64,000 nucleotides of DNA, from positions 3,100,001 to 3,164,000 of the forward strand of contig KB899087.1 in assembly GCA_000378025.1 (NCBI GenBank). Direction: 5' to 3'. Position numbers and translations under genes: made by a program. The stretch is from Xanthobacteraceae bacterium 501b. Lineage in GTDB: Bacteria > Pseudomonadota > Alphaproteobacteria > Rhizobiales > Xanthobacteraceae. The notes beneath the pieces were generated by a model. The model saw nothing but the letters and a program-made list of their open reading frames with translations. It was not told the origin of the DNA and did no database searches. Shown one piece after another: positions 54,401 to 62,280 of the stretch (its first letter is position 1; every line of letters begins with the position of its first letter).

Positions 54401-56155
54401 ATGACAGCGCGCCCTGCTGAGCCCGGGCCGCCGCGCCGTCGCCTCGGCCGCGTGGTCGGCACCGTGCTCGACGGCAGCCGGCAGGCCCTCATCGGCGTCG
54501 GGGTGTTCAGCGGCGTCACCAACCTCCTGATGCTCACCGGCCCGCTGTTCATGCTCCAGGTGTATGACCGGGTGCTGGTCAGCCGTTCCTTGCCAACCCT
54601 GTGGGTGCTGGGTCTGATTGCGACGGCGCTCTACATCGCCTTCGCGATGATCGACTATGCGAGAGGCCGGGTTCTGGCACGCCTTGGCGATCGGCTGGAA
54701 GCGCAGTTCTCCGGGCCGGCCTTTCGCAGCGAGATCGCCGATGCGTTCGCGGGGCATGCGAGCACCGGCCGGCCGACAGCGGATCTGGCCACGGTCCGCC
54801 GCTTTCTCGGCGGGCCCGCGCCGCTGGCGCTGTTCGACCTGCCCTGGGTGCCACTTTATCTGGTGGTGCTGGGGCTTCTCCACTGGTCGCTCGGGCTCAT
54901 CGGCCTGCTTGGCGTCGCGGTGGTGGTGTCACTTGCCCTCCTGAACAATCACCTGACGCAGGCGCCGATGGCGCTGGCGGCGAGCGAGGCGGCGCAGGCG
55001 GGCACGATGCTGGAAGGCGCCCGCCGCTCCTCCGAGGCGGTGACGGCGCTCGGCATGCGGCCGCAGGTGGCGGGCCTGTGGGGCGGGACACTGGCCCGGG
55101 CACGGGCCACCGAACGCGACGGCGGCGACGCGGCCGCCCGCATCGCGGCGATCTCACGCGGGTTCCGCCTGTTCCTGCAGTCGGCGACGCTGGCGATCGG
55201 CGCGGTTCTGGTGATCGAGCAGGCGGCGACCGGCGGCATCATGATCGCCTCGTCGATCATGCTGGGCCGGGCTCTGGCGCCCATCGACCAAATCGTCGCC
55301 CAGTGGAAGGCCATGGCCGGCGCCCGTGCCGCCCTTGAGCGACTGGAGCGGCGGCTTGCCGATGAGGCCGATGCGGCACCGAAGATGGATCTTCCCACAC
55401 CCACCGGCCATCTCTCCCTTGCCGGCGTCATGGCGGCGCCGCCAGGGCTGCGTCGCCCGGTGCTGGAAGGCATCGGCTTCCGGCTCGAACCCGGCGAGGG
55501 ACTCGGCATTCTCGGGCCAAGCGCCTCGGGCAAGTCCACCCTCGCCCGCATCATCGTCGGCCTCTGGCGCCCGATGAGCGGCAGCGTGCGGCTGGACGGC
55601 GCGACGCTCGACCAGTGGGACGCCGACAGGCTCGGCCGGCATATCGGCTATCTCCCGCAGGATGTGGAACTGATCGGCGGCACCGTGCGCGACGCGATCA
55701 GCCGGCACCAGCCGGGCGCGAAGGACGAGACCATCATCCGTGCCGCTCAGGCCGCGGCGGCTCACGCCATGATCCTGGCGCTGCCCGAGGGATATATGAC
55801 CCGCCTCGGGCCGGGCGGAGCGGCGCTTTCCGGTGGTCAACGCCAGCGCATCGCCCTGGCCCGGGCACTTTATGGCGACCCCTGCCTGATCGTGCTCGAC
55901 GAACCGAACGCCAGTCTCGACCAGGAGGGCGATGCCGCGCTGACGGCCGCGCTGCTGGCCGCCCGCAAGCGCGGCGCCGCCGTGATCGTCATCACCCACC
56001 GCGCCAGCGGCCTTGCCGCCTGCGACCGGGCGCTGGTGCTGAAGGAGGGGCGCATCGCCGCGCTCGGTCCCAAGGAAGCGGTGCTGCGCGACCTGATGAA
56101 GCCGCCCGCCGAGGCGGTGGCAAGGGCGGCGGTTGCGACGGAGAACGCCTCGTGA
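54401..56155 (+). CDS. Type I secretion ABC transporter (PrtD/HlyB type)
   Basis: 584 residues from the ATG at 54401; ATG at 54356 adds 15. Membrane domain with about six helices from residue 40, then the ATPase with Walker A GPSASGKST, signature LSGGQRQRI and Walker B CLIVLDEP. GVTNLLMLTGPLFMLQVYDR is characteristic of PrtD/LapB-type exporters. No cysteine peptidase domain is present, so the substrate need not have a cleaved leader. It overlaps the membrane-fusion protein gene by 4 bases. Confidence 0.92.
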   Translation: MTARPAEPGPPRRRLGRVVGTVLDGSRQALIGVGVFSGVTNLLMLTGPLFMLQVYDRVLVSRSLPTLWVLGLIATALYIAFAMIDYARGRVLARLGDRLEAQFSGPAFRSEIADAFAGHASTGRPTADLATVRRFLGGPAPLALFDLPWVPLYLVVLGLLHWSLGLIGLLGVAVVVSLALLNNHLTQAPMALAASEAAQAGTMLEGARRSSEAVTALGMRPQVAGLWGGTLARARATERDGGDAAARIAAISRGFRLFLQSATLAIGAVLVIEQAATGGIMIASSIMLGRALAPIDQIVAQWKAMAGARAALERLERRLADEADAAPKMDLPTPTGHLSLAGVMAAPPGLRRPVLEGIGFRLEPGEGLGILGPSASGKSTLARIIVGLWRPMSGSVRLDGATLDQWDADRLGRHIGYLPQDVELIGGTVRDAISRHQPGAKDETIIRAAQAAAAHAMILALPEGYMTRLGPGGAALSGGQRQRIALARALYGDPCLIVLDEPNASLDQEGDAALTAALLAARKRGAAVIVITHRASGLAACDRALVLKEGRIAALGPKEAVLRDLMKPPAEAVARAAVATENAS

Positions 56156-57684
56156 GCTCCGGCCCCTCGGATGACCGCCGCGCTTTGTCGTCCGACAAGG
56201 CTTCCCCGCCGCCATCCGCAGGGCCGGAACGCGCCGAAGGGCGAAAGTTCTTCGGCCGGCGCCGACCGGCCGCCTCCGGTTCCCGCGCAACCGATGACCC
56301 GGCCGATCCAGCCGGGCATCTGCGCTTTGGTGCCCTGGTCTGCGTCAGTGTCATTCTCGGCTTCGGCCTCTGGTCGGCCCTCGCCCTGCTGCAGAGCGCG
56401 GTGGTCTCCCCGGGCATCGTGGTGACGGAAGGAAAGTCACGCGCCATCCAGCACCTGGACGGCGGCATCATCAGCGCGCTGGCCGTGCGCGATGGCGCAT
56501 CGGTCAAGGCCGGCGACCTGCTGATCCGCCTCGACGCCACCCGCCATGCCGCCGAACGGGCGATTGTCGAGAACCGGCTCTATGAGGCGCTGGCCCGGCA
56601 GGCCCGCCTCAAGGCCGAGCGCGACGATGCCCCGGCGATGACGCGGCCGGCCATGCTCGATGCCATGGTGGCGGTCGACCGGCAATGGGCGAATGCCGTG
56701 CCTCCCGGGGCCGGGCCGGACCTCGCCGGCGCGGGCCTGCTCGCCGACGGTATCGCGCCCCCCGAGACCGGCGCGGAAATCGCCGACCGCGTGTTCACCG
56801 GCCAGCAGCGGCTGTTTCAGGCCCGGCGCGAGACGCTGAAGGCGCAGGTGGCCCGCCTTGAGGCCGGCATTGCCCAGAGCCGGGAGCAGATCGGCGGCCT
56901 GGAGGCCCAGCGCGCGGCGGCCCTGCGCCAGCACGTCCTCATCGGCCGGGAGCTGGAGGCGGCGCGCGCGCTCGGCGAGAGGGGGCTGATGCCGACCACA
57001 CGCCTTCTGGCGCTGGAGCGCCAGCAGGCCGAGCTGGAAGGCGCCATCGCCGGGCGCATTGCCGACAAGGCCGCCATCGAGCAAGGGATCGGCCAATTGC
57101 AACTGCAGATCCTGGAGCTTGAGCGCGACACGCGGGAGAAGGTACTGACCGAGCTGCGCGAGGCGGAGGCCAATGTGCAGGAGCAGACCGAGGAGCGCAT
57201 CGCCGCCATCGACAAGCTCAAGCGCACGGATATTCGTGCGCCCGTGAGCGGCCGGGTCAACGGCCTCGCGTTCCACACCCTTGGTGGCGTCATCAAGCCG
57301 GGCGACGTGGTGATGGAAATCGTGCCTGATAACGAGACCCTGATTGTGGAAGCCCGCGCGGACCCGGCATCGGTGGACCGGATTCGCGCCGGACAGCCCG
57401 CCCGTGTCCGCCTCGCCGCCTTTGACCAGCACTCCACACCGGAATTGTCCGGCACGCTGCTCGTCGTCTCGCCTGACCGCCTGGTCGATCCCCAGACCGG
57501 CACACCCTATTATGCGCTGAAGGTCGGTATTGATGCTGGCCAGCTGGCCCTGCTCGGCCCGGAACAGGTTCTGGTTCCCGGCATGCCGGCCGACGTGTTC
57601 GTCGTGACCGGCGCGCGCACGCCGCTGAGCTACCTGACAAAGCCGCTGACCGACCAGATGGCGCGGGCGTTTCGGGAAGACTGA
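56152..57684 (+). CDS. Type I secretion membrane-fusion protein (HlyD family)
   Basis: 510 residues from a GTG at 56152 overlapping the ABC gene stop (GTGA). One membrane helix (LVCVSVILGFGLWSALALLQ, about residues 62-82), then a lipoyl-like start (IISALAVRDGASVKAGDLLI), a long coiled coil (about 215-370, rich in Glu/Arg/Ala) and the C-terminal beta-barrel (DIRAPVSGRVNGLAFHTLGG, IVPDNETLIVEARADPASVD). It bridges the ABC transporter and an outer-membrane TolC. It is about 70 residues longer than typical at the N-terminus (charged, low complexity). Confidence 0.92.
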   Translation: MSSGPSDDRRALSSDKASPPPSAGPERAEGRKFFGRRRPAASGSRATDDPADPAGHLRFGALVCVSVILGFGLWSALALLQSAVVSPGIVVTEGKSRAIQHLDGGIISALAVRDGASVKAGDLLIRLDATRHAAERAIVENRLYEALARQARLKAERDDAPAMTRPAMLDAMVAVDRQWANAVPPGAGPDLAGAGLLADGIAPPETGAEIADRVFTGQQRLFQARRETLKAQVARLEAGIAQSREQIGGLEAQRAAALRQHVLIGRELEAARALGERGLMPTTRLLALERQQAELEGAIAGRIADKAAIEQGIGQLQLQILELERDTREKVLTELREAEANVQEQTEERIAAIDKLKRTDIRAPVSGRVNGLAFHTLGGVIKPGDVVMEIVPDNETLIVEARADPASVDRIRAGQPARVRLAAFDQHSTPELSGTLLVVSPDRLVDPQTGTPYYALKVGIDAGQLALLGPEQVLVPGMPADVFVVTGARTPLSYLTKPLTDQMARAFRED

Positions 57685-57807
57685 GCCCGGCGCCACGCCC
57701 GAAATCCGGTAGCGAGGGCCGCGCGCGCAAACAACTCTTCCACGCAGAGAGACGAAGGTCGCGTATGTCGCGCGCGGCGGCGATGCCGTTATTTCGGAAA
57801 TCTCCCA

Positions 57808-57839
57808 CTTATAAAATATAACCTGCCGAAAACGGCAGG
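57808..57839. promoter_or_regulatory. Second operator-like motif and hairpin upstream of the chitinase
   Basis: CTTATAAAATATAA (57808-57821) matches the core of the motif at 54218-54234 at 13 of 14 positions, with a different palindrome end. Right after, CCTGCCG pairs with CGGCAGG around AAAA (57822-57839). The chitinase start is 130 bases further. The hairpin could affect leader stability or be part of the regulator site. Confidence 0.6.
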
Positions 57840-57971
57840 AGAGCTAACCTTTTGACATGATGCCTTGATGCGCGGGGTGCATTCAGGCGTGGGCTGCGCA
57901 ACACGGGCGCCGGAATGGTGCGCTTGGGACGGCTCGACCCTGCGGGTGGTGATACTGATCAGGAGGTTTCG

Positions 57972-60230
57972 ATGTCTTTTGTTTCCGGTACAACGACAAC
58001 GATCACATGGCAGTGGGGCACCGCGACGGTGCTTGCCTTCGACCCGGCCGCCGACGTGCTCGACTTCGGCTGGTTTTCCTCGACCAATTTCACCATCTCG
58101 GAAGTCGACGGCGAGGTCGTCATCTCCATTCCTTCCAACAACCAGACCTACCGGCTGGAAGGTGTCCAGCTGTCCGATCTGACCCTCGACAACATCACCG
58201 CCCGCGACGCCTCGGCCCTTTTGGCCTGGCAGGTCGCGCTCGAGGCGGCTGGCAGCGGCGACGGCACGGATGATGGCGGCGAGCCCGGCGATACCGGCGG
58301 GGATTCCGACGGGGATTCCGACGGCGACGGCGGTTCCGATGGCGACGGCGAAGAACCGGAAGCCGGCTATGCAGCCGCCTGGTCGGCCAGCGACATCTAC
58401 ACCGGGGGCGACCGCGTCAGCATCGGCAATCTGGTGTATCAGGCCGGGTGGTGGACGCAGGGCGAAGACCCCTCCGCCGGCGGGTCGGTATGGACCCTTG
58501 TCGGCTACATGGACACCACGCCCGTGGTGCCGGACGCACCGGAGGACCTCTATGCCGCCGGCACTTCCGCGACGACCACCGTGCTGGTGTGGGATGCGGC
58601 CGAGGTGAACGGGGTCGGCACGGTCAGCGCCTATCAGATCTACCAGGACGGCGTGCTGATCGCGACCACCTCCTCCACCTATTACAAGGTGACGGGGCTG
58701 GAGCCCTCCACCGCCTATGCCTTCAGCATCGTCGCGATCGACGAGGCCGGGGCTTCCCAGGCCTCCGAGGTGGTGAGCGTGAGCACCGCCGTCGAGGGCA
58801 CGGGCGGGGGCGACAAGACCTTCTCGCCCTATATCGACATGTCGCTGTCCAGCAGCCAGAACCTGGTCGACATCGTCGACGCCGCCGGGCTGAGCGCCGT
58901 CACCCTGGCCTTCGTCCTCTCCTCCGGTCCCGACACGCTCGGCTGGGGCGGCATCGGCACGATTGCGGCGGACACGCTGCCCAATGGCACCTCCATCCTG
59001 TCGCAGATCGAGACGCTGCAGGCGCGGGGCGTGGAAGTGACAATCTCGCTGGGCGGCGCCAACGGCCAGGAAGGGGCGCTCACCTTCTCCAGCGCCGAGG
59101 CCCTTGCCGCCGCCTATCAGGAGATCATCGACCGCTACCACGTCACCCAGCTGGACTTCGACATCGAGGGATCGGCGATCGCCAATGACGCGGCCAATGC
59201 GCTGCGCAACGAGGCGCTGGTGCTGCTGCAGGCGGCCAATCCCGAGCTGGAAATCTCGTTCACCCTGCCGGTGCTCACCGTCGGCCTGACACAGGACGGC
59301 ATCGACCTGCTCACCGCGGCCATGGCGGCGGGGGTGGAGATCGCCACCGTCAACATCATGGCGATGGACTATGGCGAGTATTACGACACCGGCGACATGG
59401 GCAATGACGCCATTTCCGCCGCGCAGGCGACCCTCGCCCAGATGGAGACGATCGGCCTCGACAGCCCGCTCGTGATCACGGTGATGATCGGCATCAACGA
59501 TGTCACCTCGGAAGTGTTCACGCTGGAGGATGCCGAGCAGCTCGTCGCCTTTGCCCAGGCCAATGACAGCGTCGCCGGCATCTCCATGTGGTCGCTCAGC
59601 CGCGACAACGGTTCCGCCACCGGCTATGTCTCGCCGACCGGCAGCGGCCTCGTTCAGGACAGCTATGCCTTCGCCGAGATCCTGAAGACAGTGACCGACA
59701 GCAGCGATACCGACACCGGCAATGGCGACGGTGACGGCGATACCGATGGCGGCGATACCGACACCGGAAGCGAAGATGGTGACGGCGATACCGATGACGG
59801 CGACACCGATACCGGGAACGGTGACGGCGACACCGATGGCGGCGACACCGACACCGGGAACGGCGATGGTGACGGCGACACCGGAAACGGCGATGGCGTC
59901 AGCACCACCACCGCCATCAACTGGGCCTGGGGCACCGACACCGTGCTGGCCTTCGAGCCGAGCACCGACACGCTCGATTTCGGCTGGATGTCGGCGCAGA
60001 GCTTCTCGGTTTCGGAAGTTGGCGGCTCGGTCGTCATCGACATCGCCGGCAACAACCAGAGCTACACGCTCGACGGCGTGACGCTGGCCGACATGTCGAT
60101 CGACGACATCACGGCCAAGGATGCCTCGGCGCTGGCCGAATGGCAGGCCCTGCTTGATGCCGCCGATGATGCCGCTGCGCAAACAGCCGTCGTCGCCAGC
60201 GCGCTGCACGCATCGGACGGCCTCGTCTGA
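57972..60230 (+). CDS. Multidomain GH18 chitinase-like protein, probable type I secretion substrate
   Basis: 752 residues; the ATG at 57972 follows AGGAGG by 5 bases. There is no signal peptide. Domains: an ~80-residue repeated module (7-88), a Gly/Asp linker, a chitin-binding CBM5/12-type motif (about 131-178: AAWSASDIYTGGDRVSIGNL, YQAGWWTQGEDP), a fibronectin III domain (about 187-273), the GH18 barrel (about 278-575) with catalytic D395-F-D-I-E399, a long Asp/Gly/Thr linker (about 577-643), and a second copy of the module (about 645-730: INWAWGTDTVLAFEP, IAGNNQSYTLDGVTLADMSI). Its place after the secretion genes and the lack of a leader suggest export through them. Confidence 0.88.
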   Translation: MSFVSGTTTTITWQWGTATVLAFDPAADVLDFGWFSSTNFTISEVDGEVVISIPSNNQTYRLEGVQLSDLTLDNITARDASALLAWQVALEAAGSGDGTDDGGEPGDTGGDSDGDSDGDGGSDGDGEEPEAGYAAAWSASDIYTGGDRVSIGNLVYQAGWWTQGEDPSAGGSVWTLVGYMDTTPVVPDAPEDLYAAGTSATTTVLVWDAAEVNGVGTVSAYQIYQDGVLIATTSSTYYKVTGLEPSTAYAFSIVAIDEAGASQASEVVSVSTAVEGTGGGDKTFSPYIDMSLSSSQNLVDIVDAAGLSAVTLAFVLSSGPDTLGWGGIGTIAADTLPNGTSILSQIETLQARGVEVTISLGGANGQEGALTFSSAEALAAAYQEIIDRYHVTQLDFDIEGSAIANDAANALRNEALVLLQAANPELEISFTLPVLTVGLTQDGIDLLTAAMAAGVEIATVNIMAMDYGEYYDTGDMGNDAISAAQATLAQMETIGLDSPLVITVMIGINDVTSEVFTLEDAEQLVAFAQANDSVAGISMWSLSRDNGSATGYVSPTGSGLVQDSYAFAEILKTVTDSSDTDTGNGDGDGDTDGGDTDTGSEDGDGDTDDGDTDTGNGDGDTDGGDTDTGNGDGDGDTGNGDGVSTTTAINWAWGTDTVLAFEPSTDTLDFGWMSAQSFSVSEVGGSVVIDIAGNNQSYTLDGVTLADMSIDDITAKDASALAEWQALLDAADDAAAQTAVVASALHASDGLV
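59700..59900. repeat. Asp/Gly/Thr low-complexity coding repeat
   Basis: Imperfect repeats of GGCGATACCGACACCGGC-like units encode DGDGDTDGGDTDTGNGDGD-type sequence between the GH18 domain and the second module. Such acidic Gly-rich linkers resemble calcium-binding RTX sequence but lack the exact nonapeptide. Copy number probably varies between strains. Confidence 0.75.
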
Positions 60231-60242
60231 TCCACCGACCGC

Positions 60243-60290
60243 GACCAAGCCGCAGGCGGCCGTGATCCGCCTGCGGCCGCAGCTTTGGTC
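60243..60290. terminator. Strong hairpin after the chitinase gene
   Basis: GCCGCAGGCGG and CCGCCTGCGGC pair perfectly (11 bp), extended by GACCAAGC with GCTTTGGTC. No run of T follows, so it may act as a stable end or a factor-assisted stop for the converging chitinase and hydrolase genes. Confidence 0.55.
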
Positions 60291-60293
60291 GCA

Positions 60294-61145
60294 TCAACTG
60301 TGGTCGCAGGCGTTCGCGGGCACGCCGGGACCGGCCGTGAGGCACTCCACGAGATGGCGTGCGGCTTGCGTGCCCGGCGTTCCAAGGTCCGCCATGATGC
60401 TCATATGGTCGGCGCCGGGAAGCGTGCGTTGACAGACGCGGCTGCCGGCGGCGATCGCCAGATGCGCGCCGAAGGCGTTCATCTGCTGGTGAAACGGTGC
60501 CGTCTCCAACTCCCCGACCAGCAGCCGGATGTTGGCGCCGGCCGTGTAGTGCCGGGCCAGCGGGCTGAAGTCGCGGATCTCCTGGTCGGTGAGGCCGATC
60601 AGCTCCCGCAGGAACGAGCCCTGCAGCGGCGCGAGATCGTAGATGCCGCTGAGCAGAACGGCGCCGGCGATCGACCCCGCCGGGGCGCTCGCATCCAACA
60701 GCAGCGCGCCGAGTTGGGCACCGGCGGAGTGGCCGCTAATGGTGAGGCGGGAAGCGTCGCCGCCATAGGCGCCGATATGCGCCGCTATCCAGTCCCGGGC
60801 CCGGCGCACCTGCGCGACGAGCGTCGCCATCCGCACGGCGGGCATCAGGGCGTAATCGACGATCACCGCGATCGCCCCCGCCCCCGTCACCGTCTCGGCG
60901 ACGAAGGAGAAGTCCTCCTTGGCGAACATGCGCCAATAGCCGCCATGAATGAACATGTGCACGGCGCCGGTCGCCAGATGCGACGGCGGGAGGAACAGAT
61001 CGAGGCATTCCGCCGGCGAGGGGCCATAGGCGATATCGGCATGCATCGGCAGCCGCGCCCGCGTGATGAGGCTGCGCGCGGCATAGGCGGCCACGTGGCG
61101 GTCGAAATCCGGCACGACGTCGCGGGTTCGAAAGGGATCGGCCAT
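60294..61145 (-). CDS. Alpha/beta hydrolase (esterase/formamidase-like)
   Basis: 283 residues. Oxyanion motif HMFIHGGYWRMFAKEDFSF, nucleophile Ser in TISGHSAGAQL, and late His in PGADHMSIMADL with an Asp before. The pattern HGGYW with this spacing resembles kynurenine formamidases and related amidohydrolases; the substrate is unproven. No signal peptide. It is convergent with the chitinase gene and divergent from the GntR gene, so it may share the GntR control. Confidence 0.8.
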   Translation of the reverse strand: MADPFRTRDVVPDFDRHVAAYAARSLITRARLPMHADIAYGPSPAECLDLFLPPSHLATGAVHMFIHGGYWRMFAKEDFSFVAETVTGAGAIAVIVDYALMPAVRMATLVAQVRRARDWIAAHIGAYGGDASRLTISGHSAGAQLGALLLDASAPAGSIAGAVLLSGIYDLAPLQGSFLRELIGLTDQEIRDFSPLARHYTAGANIRLLVGELETAPFHQQMNAFGAHLAIAAGSRVCQRTLPGADHMSIMADLGTPGTQAARHLVECLTAGPGVPANACDHS

Positions 61146-61482
61146 GGCGGCGCATCTTCACGTTCAGGAGGGAAGCGGCGAGATCGGGCGCGCCGGGCGG
61201 TTTCCGCAGGCTGAGGAGCACCGGGCCGCCCAAGTGGGCACGGGCTGTCCGCACGGGAACGCGGCGTCGCGGCCGGCGCCGGCGCGCGCGCCGTAACAGG
61301 CGCAGGACCGGCGACGCGACAGCATCGACACGCCTCCACCGGCCGGCGCGCCGGGCACAATCAGGCGGCGCAAGAGGCCGACCGCTGCCGATAGCACTGT
61401 CCCGCGTCATCCGCGCCGTTGAGATGTCAGCCAAATGCCCCTCCCATGTTTCTGGTATAATGTATTATTAGTGAGCTATTGG

Positions 61483-61502
61483 CCTATATAAAATCGTATA
61501 GG
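61483..61502. promoter_or_regulatory. Possible GntR operator
   Basis: CCTATA and TATAGG flank an 8-base centre. ATAAT and ATTAT with a 2-base centre lie just before at 61457-61468. They are in the AT-rich part of the 418-base gap (61146-61563) before the GntR gene; the rest of that gap holds nothing I recognise. Confidence 0.4.
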
Positions 61503-61563
61503 ATATCGTATTGAGTGGTGGAGAGGATCGTGCTAGCTGTTGATCGCTGTCAAGGGGCAACGC

Positions 61564-62280
61564 ATGCGCAGTTCCAAACCTCACGCTACTTCCCGCTACC
61601 TCGCCGAAGACGGCGGATCGACGCCGGCGGTGCATCGTGGCGCCGGACTGGCCGATGAAGTCTATGAGGCGATCTTCGCGCGTCTTATGGCGCTGAAGAT
61701 TCCGCCCGGCGCGCGCATCACTGTCGATAATCTGGTGCGCGAGCTGGAAGTGTCGCAGACCCCGATCCGGGAAGCGCTGGGGCGGCTGGAGGGCGAGGGC
61801 CTCGTCGTCAAGACCCATCTGGTCGGCTACAGCGCCGCGCCGCAGATCACCCGCGCCCGCTTCGAGGAGCTGTATGATCTGCGCCTGCTGCTGGAGCCGG
61901 AAATGGCCGGCCGCGCCGCGTCATCCATGACCGAGCCGGCGCTCAAGGCGCTGACGGGCGCCGCCGGCGTCAACCTGCGCGGTGGCGGCACGGATGAGCG
62001 CGCCCGCTACCCGCAATTCGCCCGGCAGGATGCCATCTTCCACGACATGATCCTGGAAATCGGCGGCAACGGCCTGGTGCGGGAAACGCTGGCGCACCAG
62101 CACACCCATTTTCACATCTTCCGCCTGATGTTCCATGCGCTCGTGACCGAAGAGGCGCTTGACGAGCATGAGGCCCTCCTCGCGGCCTTCGCCGCCCGCG
62201 ATGTCGACGCCGCACGCCATGCGATGCGCGCCCATCTCGAGCGCTCGCGCGACCGCCTCTCACCGGCCTTCGACCAATGA
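61564..62280 (+). CDS. GntR-family regulator (FadR/FCD type)
   Basis: 238 residues from the ATG at 61564 with AAGGGG upstream. Winged HTH (DNLVRELEVSQTPIREALGR, about residues 52-72) followed by an all-helical FCD ligand-binding domain (YDLRLLLEPEMAGRAA, HDMILEIGGNGL, DEHEALLAAFAARD). Probably a repressor that senses a sugar acid or similar ligand and controls the ABC transporter that follows; its stop overlaps that gene by 4 bases (ATGA). Confidence 0.88.
   Translation: MRSSKPHATSRYLAEDGGSTPAVHRGAGLADEVYEAIFARLMALKIPPGARITVDNLVRELEVSQTPIREALGRLEGEGLVVKTHLVGYSAAPQITRARFEELYDLRLLLEPEMAGRAASSMTEPALKALTGAAGVNLRGGGTDERARYPQFARQDAIFHDMILEIGGNGLVRETLAHQHTHFHIFRLMFHALVTEEALDEHEALLAAFAARDVDAARHAMRAHLERSRDRLSPAFDQ

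Noticed and set aside
59700-59900. True RTX calcium-binding repeats in the chitinase
   Set aside because: The GGxGxDxUx nonapeptide is not present; the stretch is a simple Asp/Gly/Thr linker.
57789-60248. An 819-residue reading frame opposite the chitinase
   Set aside because: It is an antisense artefact of high-GC coding DNA: repetitive, without a ribosome site, and covering a gene with clear domains.
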